From assembly GCF_901933205.1 (NCBI RefSeq), contig NC_044574.1, forward strand, positions 48,331,609-48,395,608: a DNA stretch of 64,000 nucleotides. The letters are read 5' to 3'. Numbering within the stretch: the stretch's first letter is position 1; every line of letters starts with the position of its first letter. Of this stretch, positions 52,370 through 64,000 are shown one piece after another. This DNA is from Camarhynchus parvulus (lineage: Eukaryota > Chordata > Aves > Passeriformes > Thraupidae). The notes beneath the pieces were generated by a model. It saw nothing but the letters and a program-made list of their open reading frames with translations. It made no database searches and was not told the origin of the DNA. The position numbers and the translations under genes were made by a program.

Positions 52370-55300
52370 GTAAGGACAGATGCACCAAGGGAGGCTCAGA
52401 GTTCTCTCTGTGTCCCTAAGCCCTCCTGCAGAATGTCACAGGAGGCAAGCAAGGAATATTTGCTCGTTCTGGTTACTCTCCTTCCTTGAAAGAGAGGTTA
52501 AAAAGTTGCATCAGATCATCTCATACATTACTGTGCTCAAACTAGTTGTAATTCCTCGCCAAGGAGCTTTTCCCTGCAGTTTACAGCTGCTTCTTAGCGA
52601 CGGGTGTGTTGTGGTTTCAAGGAATGGTGCAGGCTGAAGAACTGCCTTCAGTGGTGCCTAAACACATTTTCAAATGAAACTGGCAAATGTACTGCTTGGG
52701 TAGCCACAGCCACACTTGGCTGACAAATTCTCTTTCCACTTTTCTCAAGCACAGGTAGTGATCCTGGACCTTTCTGACAAGTTGCGGTATAACAATAGGA
52801 TAGCAGAGATTTTAAATGTGCTACAAGGAAAAAGGAGAGGATCCTTCCCGGTTGTTGGATATGTTTCACTGTCACAGCACAGAGTAGTTTTTTTGCATAC
52901 TGAGGTGCAGTCACCTGGGGAAATAATAAAGTATATTTGGAAATAAGAATTATCACTTGCCTATATTTAATATACAGGGAGAATTAAAATATTGGATAAA
53001 GTATCAGTAAAAATAATAATTAATGGATAATTGGATAAATATTTTATTTTTATGTGTAGAGAAGACATAAGGACACAAGGAGTTGGTGGTACCTACACTT
53101 GCTGCAAACTTTGACAGAAAGTCCCAGATTCTCTTGTTCAACAGAAGAACAAACTTGTAGCTTGATTGGGAGGGGCTCCTGTGTCACCAAGCCTTGTAAC
53201 ACTCTGTACCTTTTTTGCTTTCTTGAGTGTGTTCAGTTTTCTCTCAAAATAATCCTTTTCCCCCGCCCATTTTTGCTCTCATGGAGGAATTGTTGCTGAC
53301 CTCTGCTGTTCCAGCGGGCAGGGATCCTGTTTCTAGGCTAGGTCCTTATTGGAGTCTCTGGTGGAGGCCCAGCGCTGTGGCTGTGTTTGCTGAGGGTATT
53401 TGCACTGCCAGCACAGACTCTGGTCCTCAGCCTGTGTTTTCCTGTTCCGTGCTCTCTCCTGAACTATGAACGCGTGCGTGCTTTAGTCATATGTGCTATG
53501 TAAAAGGAAGGAGTCAAAGTCTGCTTTGCTGTTGGTATCAATTCTTATTTCTCTCATCATGTGTGAAGTAAAGCCTGCATGAGAGAACATCCTTTGGCCT
53601 TTTTTGAGAGGGACTTTTAGGTGAGGATCTGGGGCTTCAAACCTGGGTGTGATTTGGTTTTTCCCATTTCCTGCAAAATAAACATTTTGTGTAAGATCGT
53701 CATACCTTGTAACAGAAAACTAAAAGAATACCTTCCTGACAAGCAGGACCTAAGTAATAATGAGTACACCCTTTAATTTTTTATTTTTTTTAAGAAAGAG
53801 CACCCTGTAGGAAATAAATCTATTTAATGCCAAACCCTCTGGCTTTAATTTTTTATTGAAGTTGTTATTGTGTCAGCACAGGCATGCTTAATAAAATTAC
53901 TGACAGGTACGTTTTTGTATGGACAGTTACATATCTGTACATTCTGAATGGATGGATAAGTAACTAAATGTTATACATAGCCTTTGAAATTCATTATTGC
54001 AATAGACTGTAGAATTACCTACTTCTGTGATTAGATTTGAAAGCTGAACTGGATGGTAATTTGATTTGTGTGCTTTGTAGGTTTGCATGTAAAGCTAATT
54101 ACACCTATTTTAGTCTTCAAAGCACTGCAGGACCTTGGTAGTTTCTTCCACTTCTCCTGTATTGCAGTGCTGGAGTTCAGAAGTAGTAAGTGAAAGCACC
54201 CAAAGATTCAGCTGCTCCTGAAGCCATGGGAATAAGTTGCTGCTTTGACCCTCAAGATCACATTTTTTCCCTAACTGTTGATAGCAATTAGTCAGACACA
54301 TAAATTGTCCTGTATTTTCAACATCACTAGAGATAAGGACCTCAAACCTTCTTCTCTAACCCACTTCCTAAAATAGGTTAGCCACTGTCGCATTACTGCA
54401 TTCTAATCTCATCAACACCTGTAAATTAAACTATTAAATAAGAATAGAAAAGCATGAGTGTGTATTAATAAAAGTTGATGCAGAAGTCCTGTGTTTGCAT
54501 CGCCTGCATCGTGCACGTGCCCTACTGCAGGAAATGAGGTGGTATCAGCAGGATGCATAGCCCCCTGTCTGTCTAGAGGGACTTTGAAGCCACACTCTGT
54601 GTCACAGTGGAGCTCCTGTGGCTGCCTTCTGTACTGAGAGCTGTGGGCAGTTCTGTGTCTGGGCAAGAATAGGGTTTAGTTCCTTGTAATCAAAGTTGAA
54701 GGCAATAAAAAAATTCCCAGTTACTCCAGTGAGGCCAGGATCTCCATGCCTGTTTAAGATACACAGAATCCACAGTGCTGTTCAAGTGTAAAGCCAAGGC
54801 TTCTAGAAGAAGTTTAAGTACAGAGTTAATACGTGATACGTTTATTTCCAAGTAGATTTATTAGCGTAGACTATCACCTTTCATTAACCTGAGTTTGTAA
54901 GCCTTTGGGTTGTTTTATTATTATTTTGAACAGTGTTTTATGGCTGTAAGTGGAGTATTTTATCTTCTAATAGATGGCTTCGGATTTAGAGGTGCTGTTA
55001 CAAAAGGGCTTTGAGAATTGAGAATTTTGTTGAGGAGGTATGGGTGTCTCAACTAAGTTCAAGCCCTGAACTTTTTGAATATCTTTACAATATCACTAGT
55101 ATTTCTCCAGAATGGGGAGGATGAGCAGAAACAGAACTAGAAAATAATATCAACAGACCTGTGGTATGCCTTGTGTAAAATCTTCATCTTCCACTGTTGG
55201 GTGGTTGTGGGCTGTGTTGCTCAGAATGGCATAATTTCGGTCATAAGTCAGTAATGATCAAGAATTATCAGAAGTACACTTGTATATGTGAAACTTGCAA

Positions 55301-56664
55301 TGCCTAAGGCTGGAAAGCTATCTCTAATTTATTCTACACTGAGATAATCTGAAAATTGTAGGTTTCTCCTGCTCACAGTTGTTGGAATTTTCTTCCGAAA
55401 GTAATTGTACTCGACAAGGAGGACTTAATCCCAAATTTGTTCTGGCTCTGCAGATAAATTAACTCTGTTGCAGAGGTTTGTAACTATAAAATAATAGATG
55501 ATAATAGCTTTCTTAAAAGCATTATTAAGTTTTCTGGGGCTTAACAGCATTTGAAGAAAAAAACCCCAACCCTTCAACAATATGTAGCATCTACAGTAGC
55601 TGGCATAATATGCTCTGAATGATGGGAAGATCCCATTTTCTTAAAGAAAAAAGTACTCTGGAGATAGAAGTGAATAGAAATAGCCTCTCCTTAAAAGGCA
55701 AAATTAACAGCTGTTGCTTTTCAGCAAGCCAGTGCATTTGATACCACCCCGAATGTACAGGGGTTGCAAACCTTTGTGCTGAGTCAAGCTGACCAGTTTT
55801 AGTAGGAACCCTGATAAATGAAATCCAATGGAAATTAAATGTTGCAGGTGTAATGAAAAGATGGATTAGACACTGCATTTGATCTAGGCTCTATGTAAAA
55901 TTGCAGCACAGAGGAGATCAAGTTTCAGGGACAGTAGCCGGAGCAGGGAGTGTAAACAGCATCCTGAAATGGGGGAATGAGGCAGCAGATCTTGACATGG
56001 GAGCAGGCAGGTTTCCTCTCCCATGGACCCTCCTGTGCCAGGTTCCTGTCTTTCACACTTTCTCATCTGGTCCTCTGTTAGTGGGGAATTTTTTAGTGAA
56101 ATTATGGGACATTTTTTGTGTTTATCAAGGGAAGCCTCTATTCTTTTAGAAGCTGTCTCTGTTCCACCAATACACAAGTTAAAGTATCTGGAAAAGCCTT
56201 TTCATCTCTTTAACACAAAACATCTCCTGGTATTTCAGAGTTTGTTCCAGCAACTGTTTATTCTAAACTTGAGTTGCTGTAAAAGCTAACTGAAGGGAAT
56301 CCAGTGCTGTTGCTGTTCTTATGTTGTTGCTTGTTTCTATAGAAACATCTTGTCTCAATTTTATAAATTATTTCTAGATTCTTGCTGTAAAATGAATGTT
56401 AACCCAAGCTTTGGTTTGCAATCTTCTGTTTAAACTTCCTCTAAGTATGTAACTTTTATTGATAGCTGCTATAAAGTACTTTTGGTATTAAGAATTTTTC
56501 TAGTTTTCTTGCATTTGCTTCTTTTTCCCAGAGGAAGAAGTTAAACTTAGTTTTTTCTGTCTTGTTTTTCATCTGGAATTGAGGGGGTTTTTTTCCTCAC
56601 TTCCAAATCTATTGATCTTTTCATAGTTAAATATCAAATTAAAATTAGCCTAGAGAAATGAAGC

Positions 56665-56690
56665 TGGTTGGTTGGTTTGGGTTTTTTTTT
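56665..56690. repeat. G-then-T tract
   Basis: GGTTGGTTGGTTTGGG followed by nine T. It belongs to the recurrent tract class of this window. Confidence 0.8.
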
Positions 56691-57906
56691 CTCCAGACAG
56701 TTGAAATTAATTGTGTTATCTTTGTAGTCTGTTGGCTCAATATCAAGGTCTTTTTACTGCTTACATTTACGAGGTTAAATACTGATTGTTAATTTTACGC
56801 TAGCAAAAGATGCAAAGGGAGACTGGTGTTTTCCTGTAGTAAAGAAAAGGAAAATCAGAAACATTGCCAAAAAATCATTTGCCCTTCTTGGGCAAATTTC
56901 ACTTTCTTTTAATTAAGTGTAAGATATCTTTTAAGTACAAGAAAGCAGGGTGAGATCCTGATCAGGTGCCAAGTGTTACCAGTAATAAAACTGTTTTGCA
57001 TATGTGGAGGAGTAGGAAATAGAAAGGCAGCACCCACCCAGCCAGTGCATCAGCAGGGCTCCTGCTGGTGCCCTGCAATGGGGTGAGGCTGTGCTTTGCA
57101 CAGAGAGGAGGCCACCAGCTGGGAACCTGCTGTTGGCTGCAAATCTCCAGAGCCTGTCCGTGGCAATACACTGGGTGGTCATGGCTGAGTACCAGCGAGA
57201 TTGGATCATTCCTTCCTTCAGGACTTCCATGGCTGGCTACCCAACTATTAAATTAGCTGCATGTTGGCTGGTGTGTCCCTTTCTGCACCCAGATAAGTTG
57301 GTCTCTTATTCTGGAGGGGAGAGGACTTGTGGTTTCTTCCATCCTGGTCTTTGTCATCTGCTCACTTTCTTCTCTTTTTTTTTTTCCTTTTCATTATGAG
57401 TGGTCCTGAAGTATTTTCAGTTTCAGTTTTCATCTTCTGTAAAAGATAGCTCTGAAGCACTCTCTTCTGAACATTAACATCCCAACTTAGTGAAAAATAC
57501 TCATGTGTTTTTGAAAGTAAGCTTGTTCTTAAAGTCATATCTCACTGCCTTTTTTGACATTTAGGTGTCTGTGGGCTTCAGATAGCAGACACACCACCTG
57601 TTCTCTGGAGTAAAAATAACCATGAGTGGAGTAAAATAGATAGTGAGCAGTTAAATACTGCAGGGAAAGCTTCTTACTTGAAAAAAAGAGAATTGTTCAG
57701 AAAAAAGAGAAATGTTCAGATGGGTGTGTAAATGTGATATCCCTGCATTTCTTTATTAGAGGGTTGGGGTTTTTTTAATATTCAGAAGTCATCTCTACAT
57801 TCTTTATTACAAGGGGTTTTTTGATGTCGCATTTAGATGTAATTAAACACATGCTTGCTATGGTACTCAAAAGTGATTTCTATTCTCTATAATGTGGAAA
57901 TAATTC

Positions 57907-57994
57907 TCTTAAATTATTTTCTTTTATAACTGTACATATGATGAATTGCGTATTCTTTTTCTTTCTTTTATAACTGTACCTATGATGAATTGCG
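57907..57994. repeat. 44-bp tandem duplication, diverged at its 5' end
   Basis: The last 30 bases or so of each unit (TTCTTTTATAACTGTAC, one substitution, then TATGATGAATTGCG) are nearly identical in 57907-57950 and 57951-57994. The first part of the units has diverged or was not part of the original duplication. Confidence 0.85.
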
Positions 57995-59959
57995 ATCGGA
58001 GGCATGCAGTTTAGAGACACTGCTGCTTTTCTGTGTTGGAGATGAACATTGTGTATACCTTTTGTGTCCTCTCTCATTGCCTTCTTTGCCCAGCAGCACT
58101 TTTTTGACTGTAAGATCATAAGCTTTTACATGGAGAGTAGTTATTTTCCCAATTCATTGGCCTTTTTTCCTCCATTGTTGGAGTTCAATGTTTGTCTAAT
58201 GCCCTTTCAGGCAGTAGATGCAAGAAAAGAGGCAGTTATAGGCTTGTACTCAGCCTGGTGCTGTTGTTAAGTCTGTGGTGGGAATTTTTCAGGTTGTTTG
58301 AGCAAGAGAAGACTGTTGAGGTTTCTTCTCTTCATTAGTCATGCCCAAATACAAGAACGCTACTTGATTTGCTTGTACCTTCAGAGTGGTTGAATGGATT
58401 TTTTTCTTTTTAACATCCTGAATCTTCATGAGGAGCAGGTTCCTTGTATTCATCTATTCCCTCCTTCCACAAAACAAAGGCTCTTGTACTTAATCCAGTT
58501 ATTTCGCTCAAGTCAGTTACTTGGTGGGTCTTTTCCACACACACACAAAAATCCCAAACTAAGCATTTCATCTCAAGATTCTTAGGCTAAGTGTGGAAAA
58601 CTGTGGATCAAGCTGCTGCTTCAGTAGATGAAATGCCTGGAAAACCTAACTATACCTGTTCTCCACACAGCCACATCAGCGGTGACGTTACTTTAGAGCT
58701 GTTCAGTCCTCCCAGCAGGAAAATAAATGTTAAATCTGCACTCCCATGCTCTTTTTAATTAGACACATGAAAATAACTTCCCATGTGTGTAGAGTAGTTT
58801 TGTGCCCCTCTTGGATCCATTCATGTTCTGCATCCTCCACGGGCTTGGCAGACTTTCTTGGTGTGATCTGCAAACAGTCAGGGGCTGGAACTGTGTGCTC
58901 TCAGCAATTTGAGGGGAAAAGACCATAAACTGGCTACATATAGGAGATGCAGACAGGGATCAGTCACAGGCCATTGAGAAAAGTTCAGTGCTAACTTTAT
59001 CCTTCTCTCCCAGGGAATAGCATATGACTCACTGCAAAGATGGCTTCTTCCTGGGGGCAGGATGTTCTGATGGGATCTCATGTTTCACTGCCTGATCAAA
59101 GCACCCTTTGATGGGAAGGGGGTAAGCAAGAAAAAGATTGTCCCATCAGGCTGGTGTGGAGCAGCCTCTGCTCGTGACATACCATGTGCTTTCCTGAGTT
59201 TAGGAAGCAGTGAGTTTCAGTGAATGTGTGGAAATTTGCCATAAGCAGGGGTAGTTAGTGGTCAGAACACAGGGAATTTTGTGTTGGATTGATGACAAAC
59301 ATAACTGGAAAAGCCACAACCGGATGTTAGTTGGGTTCAGTAGGATGAGTAGGACTTTACCTTCTTTGTTGTTTTAAAGCTAGTCAAGGAAAAGATTCAA
59401 TTAAATGGAGGATTTTCTTCTAGAAGCACCTCAGGGATGAGGGAGCATCAACTGTTCTGGAAGCAGGCAGAACTTGGCACTTAGTAGCTCCTCTGTGACC
59501 TCCCTGTAGGGTTTCATTCTGAAAAAAGTGATTTTATGGCATTCTGCATCGCATCTGTGAGGGCCTGTCATGGTTGTCCTTGAAGCATCAAAGCCCCTAA
59601 GCTATTTGACCTTAACAGAGGGGAAAATTTAGTTCCATAAAATAAAATAAAAGCTTTTCAGAGTTTGGATCTTCAAGTTCTGACTTTCTGCCAGTAAACA
59701 GTGGGAGACAGCAGACCATGGCTTTGCTGATGAAAATGTGCCATTTTGAATAGGGAGGGAAATTTTAAAATACCAAACATCTGAGAAGACTAGAGGAAAT
59801 GGGGTGGTTGATGGGAACCTGAAGGTACCAATGGGTTTGTGAAGGACATTGTGCTTGCTGAGCAGTGGAGTGGATCAGCTGCTTCCCTTTCTGTTCTGTA
59901 TGATAACTCTGTTTTTATCTTTAAATAATTTAAAATAAAAAATTAAAAACCATATGCAA

Positions 59960-60240
59960 AATTGAGTATGGAGTGCTGCAAGCACTGGAGCACATGGACC
60001 TGCTGGAATGAGTCCAGAAGAGAGCCATGAAGGGGCTCAGAGATGATGAAGATGCACTTCTGTTGAGACAGGCAGAGAGAGTTGGGGCTGTTCAGCCTGG
60101 AGAAGGCTCCAGGGAGCCATTATAGCACCTTGCAGTGCCTAAAAGGAGAGAATTGGAGAAGGAGTTTTTACAGGGCATGTAGGGATAGGACAAGGGGGAA
60201 TAGTTTCAAACTGAAAGAGGACAGATTCAGAATTCAGACT
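59960..60240 (+). mobile_element. CR1 LINE fragment, plus orientation
   Basis: The segment matches the CR1 region just upstream of the 3' untranslated part: GAGTGCTGCAAGCACTGGAG, GGACCTGCTGGAATGAGTCC, AGAGAGCCATGAAGGGGCTC, GTTGGGGCTGTTCAGCCTGG, AGAAGGCTCCAGGGAGCC, then CTTGCAGTGCCTAAAAGGAG and ATAGGACAAGGGGGAATAG. It stops after about 280 bases, before the usual CR1 terminus, so it is truncated at both ends. It has no intact frame. Confidence 0.92.
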
Positions 60241-63200
60241 AAGTCATCCCAGTAAATCTAAAATAAAATTATATTGAGGTAAAATTAATTTAAATTACAG
60301 TACGAAGTAATTCATTACATTAATTTGATAAGAAACATTAGGTTAGGAAACAAATGCAATCACCATTTATAATACATTCTTGTTTAGACCTGTTCACTTA
60401 GGAAAGCCTTGTTCTCCTTTCTCCTTCAGGAATAATGCCATATTTGTATATTTGGTGAGTGTCTTTCAGCCAGTTGGAGGAAGGGGGAAAGAGGATTCTT
60501 GTCTGGAAGGCAGTGCTGCTGTTCCTCTCTTTTCAGGAGATATCATCCATCTAGATCTCTGGCTGCGCTGCTGTTCCCCAGTCCCTCTGAATTTCTTCAT
60601 CACTCATGTGTTTCAAAGAGTGAGGAAAGGCAAACAAATGAGTGAAGTTGAAGTGGCCCTCTCTTACATTCCCTCCTGAGCTGTAGCAGATGAAGTCTGG
60701 GTCTGCCCCCCCTGCATGGCACGTAATTACAAGGAGAAGAGCAGCTGGGCAAAGCCTGGAAAGCATGGGGCTTTCTCTGGGGCTAGTGCAGATGGAGAAA
60801 TTCCCTCTGCTCCCTCCTGATACACAATTGATTCTTAAAAGTTACGAAACCTAGGCTGGGTTGTTGAATTTTAAAATAGCAACTTTCCAACGGAAACTTC
60901 TGCTTTTACATGAGGAAGCTCTGGTTTTGCAGAGGCAAGGGGGTGAGCTGCTCAGAATGGGTACATTTCTCTCTCCACATTTTGTCTGTTATGGTAGTGT
61001 CTGTCTAGCTTCAGGCTGATTCAGCAAGATTAGTATGAAAATAGCCCTATGAAAATAGTTCAGTAAAAATTAAGGAGTCAGCTGGGAACTGTGTGTTCAC
61101 TGAAGGCGGCCAATTTCTAAAATTGTTTAGAAAAGTATTTTTTTGTCAGGAAAAAAAAAGAATTTGGTTCTGAGGTTATGATTTGAGAGCTGTGGCACAT
61201 ATATGGGGCTGCATGCCATTTTATTGTTGCCCTGAAAGTTAGTGAGAGAAATTCTAGCTGCAGTATTAAAGCTTATTTATTGTTCCTTAGCAATTTGGAG
61301 TATTGTAACATTACTGGCATTTGCCCTAATCCTGTTTTAGCTACACCTCTGAAAAAAACTATTTGTCCAGCATGTGAAATATTACACAATAGTAAAGAAA
61401 AATATTCCATCAGTGTTTCGTGACTGATCATCTGTTCTCAGCTTCACTTGCTTATCGCTGAGTTGCCTGAAGCAAGATAGGCTTAGCCTGAATTAACTGA
61501 AGCAGACTTTGAAGTCTTGAGAATTTCCTTGATAATTTTGAAAGGTTTTGTAAACTATTGAAAAATATTTGGAAAAATAACTTGACACTTGTTCTGTAGT
61601 TAAACATACACTTGTCAGTCTCTGTGCCTGGCAGCTCCTTGTGTCTAATCACTTTAGAATCCATGAATCTACCCTTGTTTGAGAAAGTGAGGGAAGTGGA
61701 AAAAATACATAGTGAAAAAATTAAAAATACCTGGACAGCCTAAGTGAGGTGGAATTTACTGTGTTTACTTTGTTTAAGAGACAGTGTGCAACTTCTTGCT
61801 GTTAGCTTATGGAAGCATGTGGGGCTGCAAGTGCAATCGTGTGTCCTACAGCTCCTCATAGCAGGACAGGCATTGTTGGTGTGGACACGTGTGGTTAATC
61901 CTGCTTAGCCCAGTGGGAGCTGCAGAGGACCTGCAAACCTGTGCCTGCTGGCAGCCTCCTGGCCAGTGCTGTGCTTGCTCTGTGGGAAGGCTTCCAGGAC
62001 CTTGCTGAGTCCCACTAACAAGCCAGGGGTGAAGAAGTGATGTGCATGTTTTCCCCCTCCTGGCTGCCCTGGCCATGGCTAGAAAATGTAGTGATTTCTC
62101 AGCTGTTCTCTCTGAAGTGGTCTCTGCACTGCTTGATGTGAGCTGTGCTCTGATCCTCTCCACCATCATCTGTCACATGCTCTCTCTGGTCTCTGCATGT
62201 GGGAAGCAAATAAATTTATTTTCCCTTCCCAGCACATCCCTTCTCTTTCCCCCTAGTTGTTGTGGTCAGTATACACTTAGGCTAAGAGTTTGGTTGTCTC
62301 CCTGTGCTCTTTGGAAATGGAGGGATAAGAGTTCCATTGTGTTCCTAGCCCTGCCAAAATTTACAGGGGCTCACAAGAGGATCTGCTTTTCTAGAAGAGA
62401 TTGATCTTGAAACATTGGGATTATTGATGAGTCAGTGTTTCTTTGAAGTAAATTGAATTCAATAAAGCACAGTTAAAGCCAATATGCTGAAGGAAATCCA
62501 TTTAAGGGGAGAAAACAACCTGGACCTACAAAGTGGGCTGAAAAGTGGCAGGCAAGTGTCTGTCTGTACATAACCTCTAGTACTGCAGTTCTCCGCGCTC
62601 AGGGTGTTCTGTAGAACCACAGAGAGAGTGAACAGAGTATTAGTTATGAACATGTTACTATTTAGGCTTCCTGCACCTGTCCCTTTATGGGATTCAGTAC
62701 TGAAGCTTAAACCAGACTCTTTATGAGTAAGTAAATTAAAAAAGAAAAAAAAATCCTGGTACTTTCAGCTGAGAGACTGCTGGGGATTTTTTTCTTCCAG
62801 CAGCAGCTGTAGGGCTTTACCCAGAGCATTCAGCCAGCAGGTCCTTCATGTGGCCTAAAGTCTGACCGAGAAAAACAATACTGGCTTCCATTGGTCTTTG
62901 CTGTATGTTTTTCTGTAAGAATGGTAATTCACTTTATTATTTGTTCTCTAATGGAAAGCCTGGCACTGGTGTGAAAAGGAATATCTCTTTCTCTACCAAG
63001 ACCAAGCCGTGGAACAAGGGATGCAGAATAGCATTCATCCTTGAAGATGGAACATGTTTGCTTTGAATCTGGGAGTAGACTAATTGCACATAGAGCTTGT
63101 GGGCAATTTAAATTGTAGGACATATTGATCAGTCGACTGAATTATTTATGAGTACCTGCTGTATGTGTTTTCGCTGCTGCCTAATGGAAGCATTAGAAGA

Positions 63201-63751
63201 CTCATGTTCATCATCTTGAAAACATGTTTGCCCTGTCATACCCAAACACAAGCCAATAAGGTTTTGTGCAAAGAATCTCTGGACACTGGGGAAGAGAGAT
63301 GGGATCTCAAACTCTAATCTAGTTACAATTTACAGGGTGAAACATTCCTGTTTTCTGCAGTGATATTTACCTGTGGCATCTTCATTTGAAGACGAATCTC
63401 TGCCTTCCTGTGCATTTACTCTGCCATTTTTTATTTCACAAAAAGTCCAGAACTTGTTTCTCCTTCACTTTGCTTTTTTATACCACCACTTTGCATCTGT
63501 GCAGTCCTTGGGTCTGTCTTCCTTAGTCTGACTTGTATGGCTTCTTACACCAGCATTGGGACAGATGTTTGTTGCTTTCCTGGTCAAATCCAGTGCCCTT
63601 CTTTCAGCAGGGATTAGCAGCCCTTCAGTTCCTGGCCTTCAGTGCAAAATACTTCATAGTTCATGTTTGATATCATTCTTGTAGTTCTGGAGATGTTCTG
63701 GAAATAGTTCAGCCAAATCTCCTCCCTGGAATTAGAGACATCTCATTCCAT

Positions 63752-63773
63752 TGTGGTTGCCCTGACAACCACA
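63752..63773. promoter_or_regulatory. Inverted pair of RUNX-like sites
   Basis: TGTGGTTG (63752-63759) and CAACCACA (63766-63773) are perfect inverted copies around 6 bases. Each contains TGTGGTT, which matches the known RUNX core consensus. The motif match is seen, and any function is inferred. Confidence 0.25.
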
Positions 63774-64000
63774 GGCAGGTTGCACAGACCGGTAAGATGT
63801 ATGACCTGCAGGAGAGCTTTACACTTCCTAGAGTGGCATCTGGAGGGAAGGAAGCTGTCATGTGTTTGTAGCACCACTTCAGATGTCCCAGGTTTGGACA
63901 AATTACATCCTTAGCATTGTACCAAGGTCACAAGTTATGTAGCATTTTCAGTCTCTTGATTTAAGGAGTAGATTTATTGCATGTGTATCTTAGTTTTATG

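Larger units (their letters stand above)
51304..64000 (+). other. Probable first intron of the right-hand gene
   Basis: It starts at the donor GTGGGT at 51304 and runs to the window end with no supported downstream exon. It holds an intronic G-quadruplex motif (51322-51339), a small exon-like segment (52339-52369), a 44-bp duplication (57907-57994) and a CR1 fragment (59960-60240). G-then-T tracts occur near 56665-56690 and 57765-57777, and inverted RUNX-like sites at 63752-63773. An intron longer than 12 kb for the first intron of a bird gene is not unusual. Confidence 0.5.

Noticed and set aside
52716..52946. 76-codon open frame after CACAG in intron 1 (VVILDLSDKLRYNNRIAEIL)
   Set aside because: The peptide looks plausible, but the frame is ended by a stop without a usable donor, there is no polyadenylation context I trust, and no family is recognised.

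Overview
The window looks like ordinary nuclear DNA from a bird, most likely a songbird. The evidence is four 3'-end fragments of the avian CR1 retroposon, a small CpG-island promoter in otherwise AT-rich DNA, two relics resembling the short palindromic repeats common in sauropsid genomes, and recurrent G-then-T tracts. I see nothing bacterial, viral or organellar. No stretch resembles an operon, CRISPR array, tRNA, rRNA or toxin locus. The order is inferred, not proven; no species can be named from this sequence.

Left edge (1-125): a 41-codon open frame runs off the window edge and ends at a consensus splice donor (GTAAGT at 126). It is read as a partial coding exon of an unidentified plus-strand gene. 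From 126 to about 50,400 I find no convincing protein-coding exon. This is a gene-poor intron or intergenic stretch of roughly 50 kb. It holds scattered simple repeats, small tandem duplications, hairpins, two plus-strand CR1 fragments (31343-31975 and 36640-36921) and a few exon-like segments with strong splice signals.

Right part (50,361-64,000): a GGGA-repeat G-quadruplex motif and a minus-strand CR1 fragment lie just outside a CpG island at about 50925-51575. The island contains a first coding exon at 51196-51303: ATG in a strong Kozak context, 36 codons, and a phase-0 donor. An intron G-quadruplex motif starts 18 bases past that donor. The gene is transcribed rightward, and the remaining 12.7 kb appears to be its first intron, with one CR1 fragment at 59960-60240. 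I do not recognise the protein from its low-complexity N-terminus.

I did not find a novel multi-gene system. The points most worth a second look are the two unidentified gene edges, a perfect 12-bp-arm hairpin at 41260-41291, the exon-like segment at 34043-34193, the G-quadruplex beside the first splice donor, and the uninterrupted 33-copy TTTC array. All homology statements rest on recognition by eye, and no search was run.
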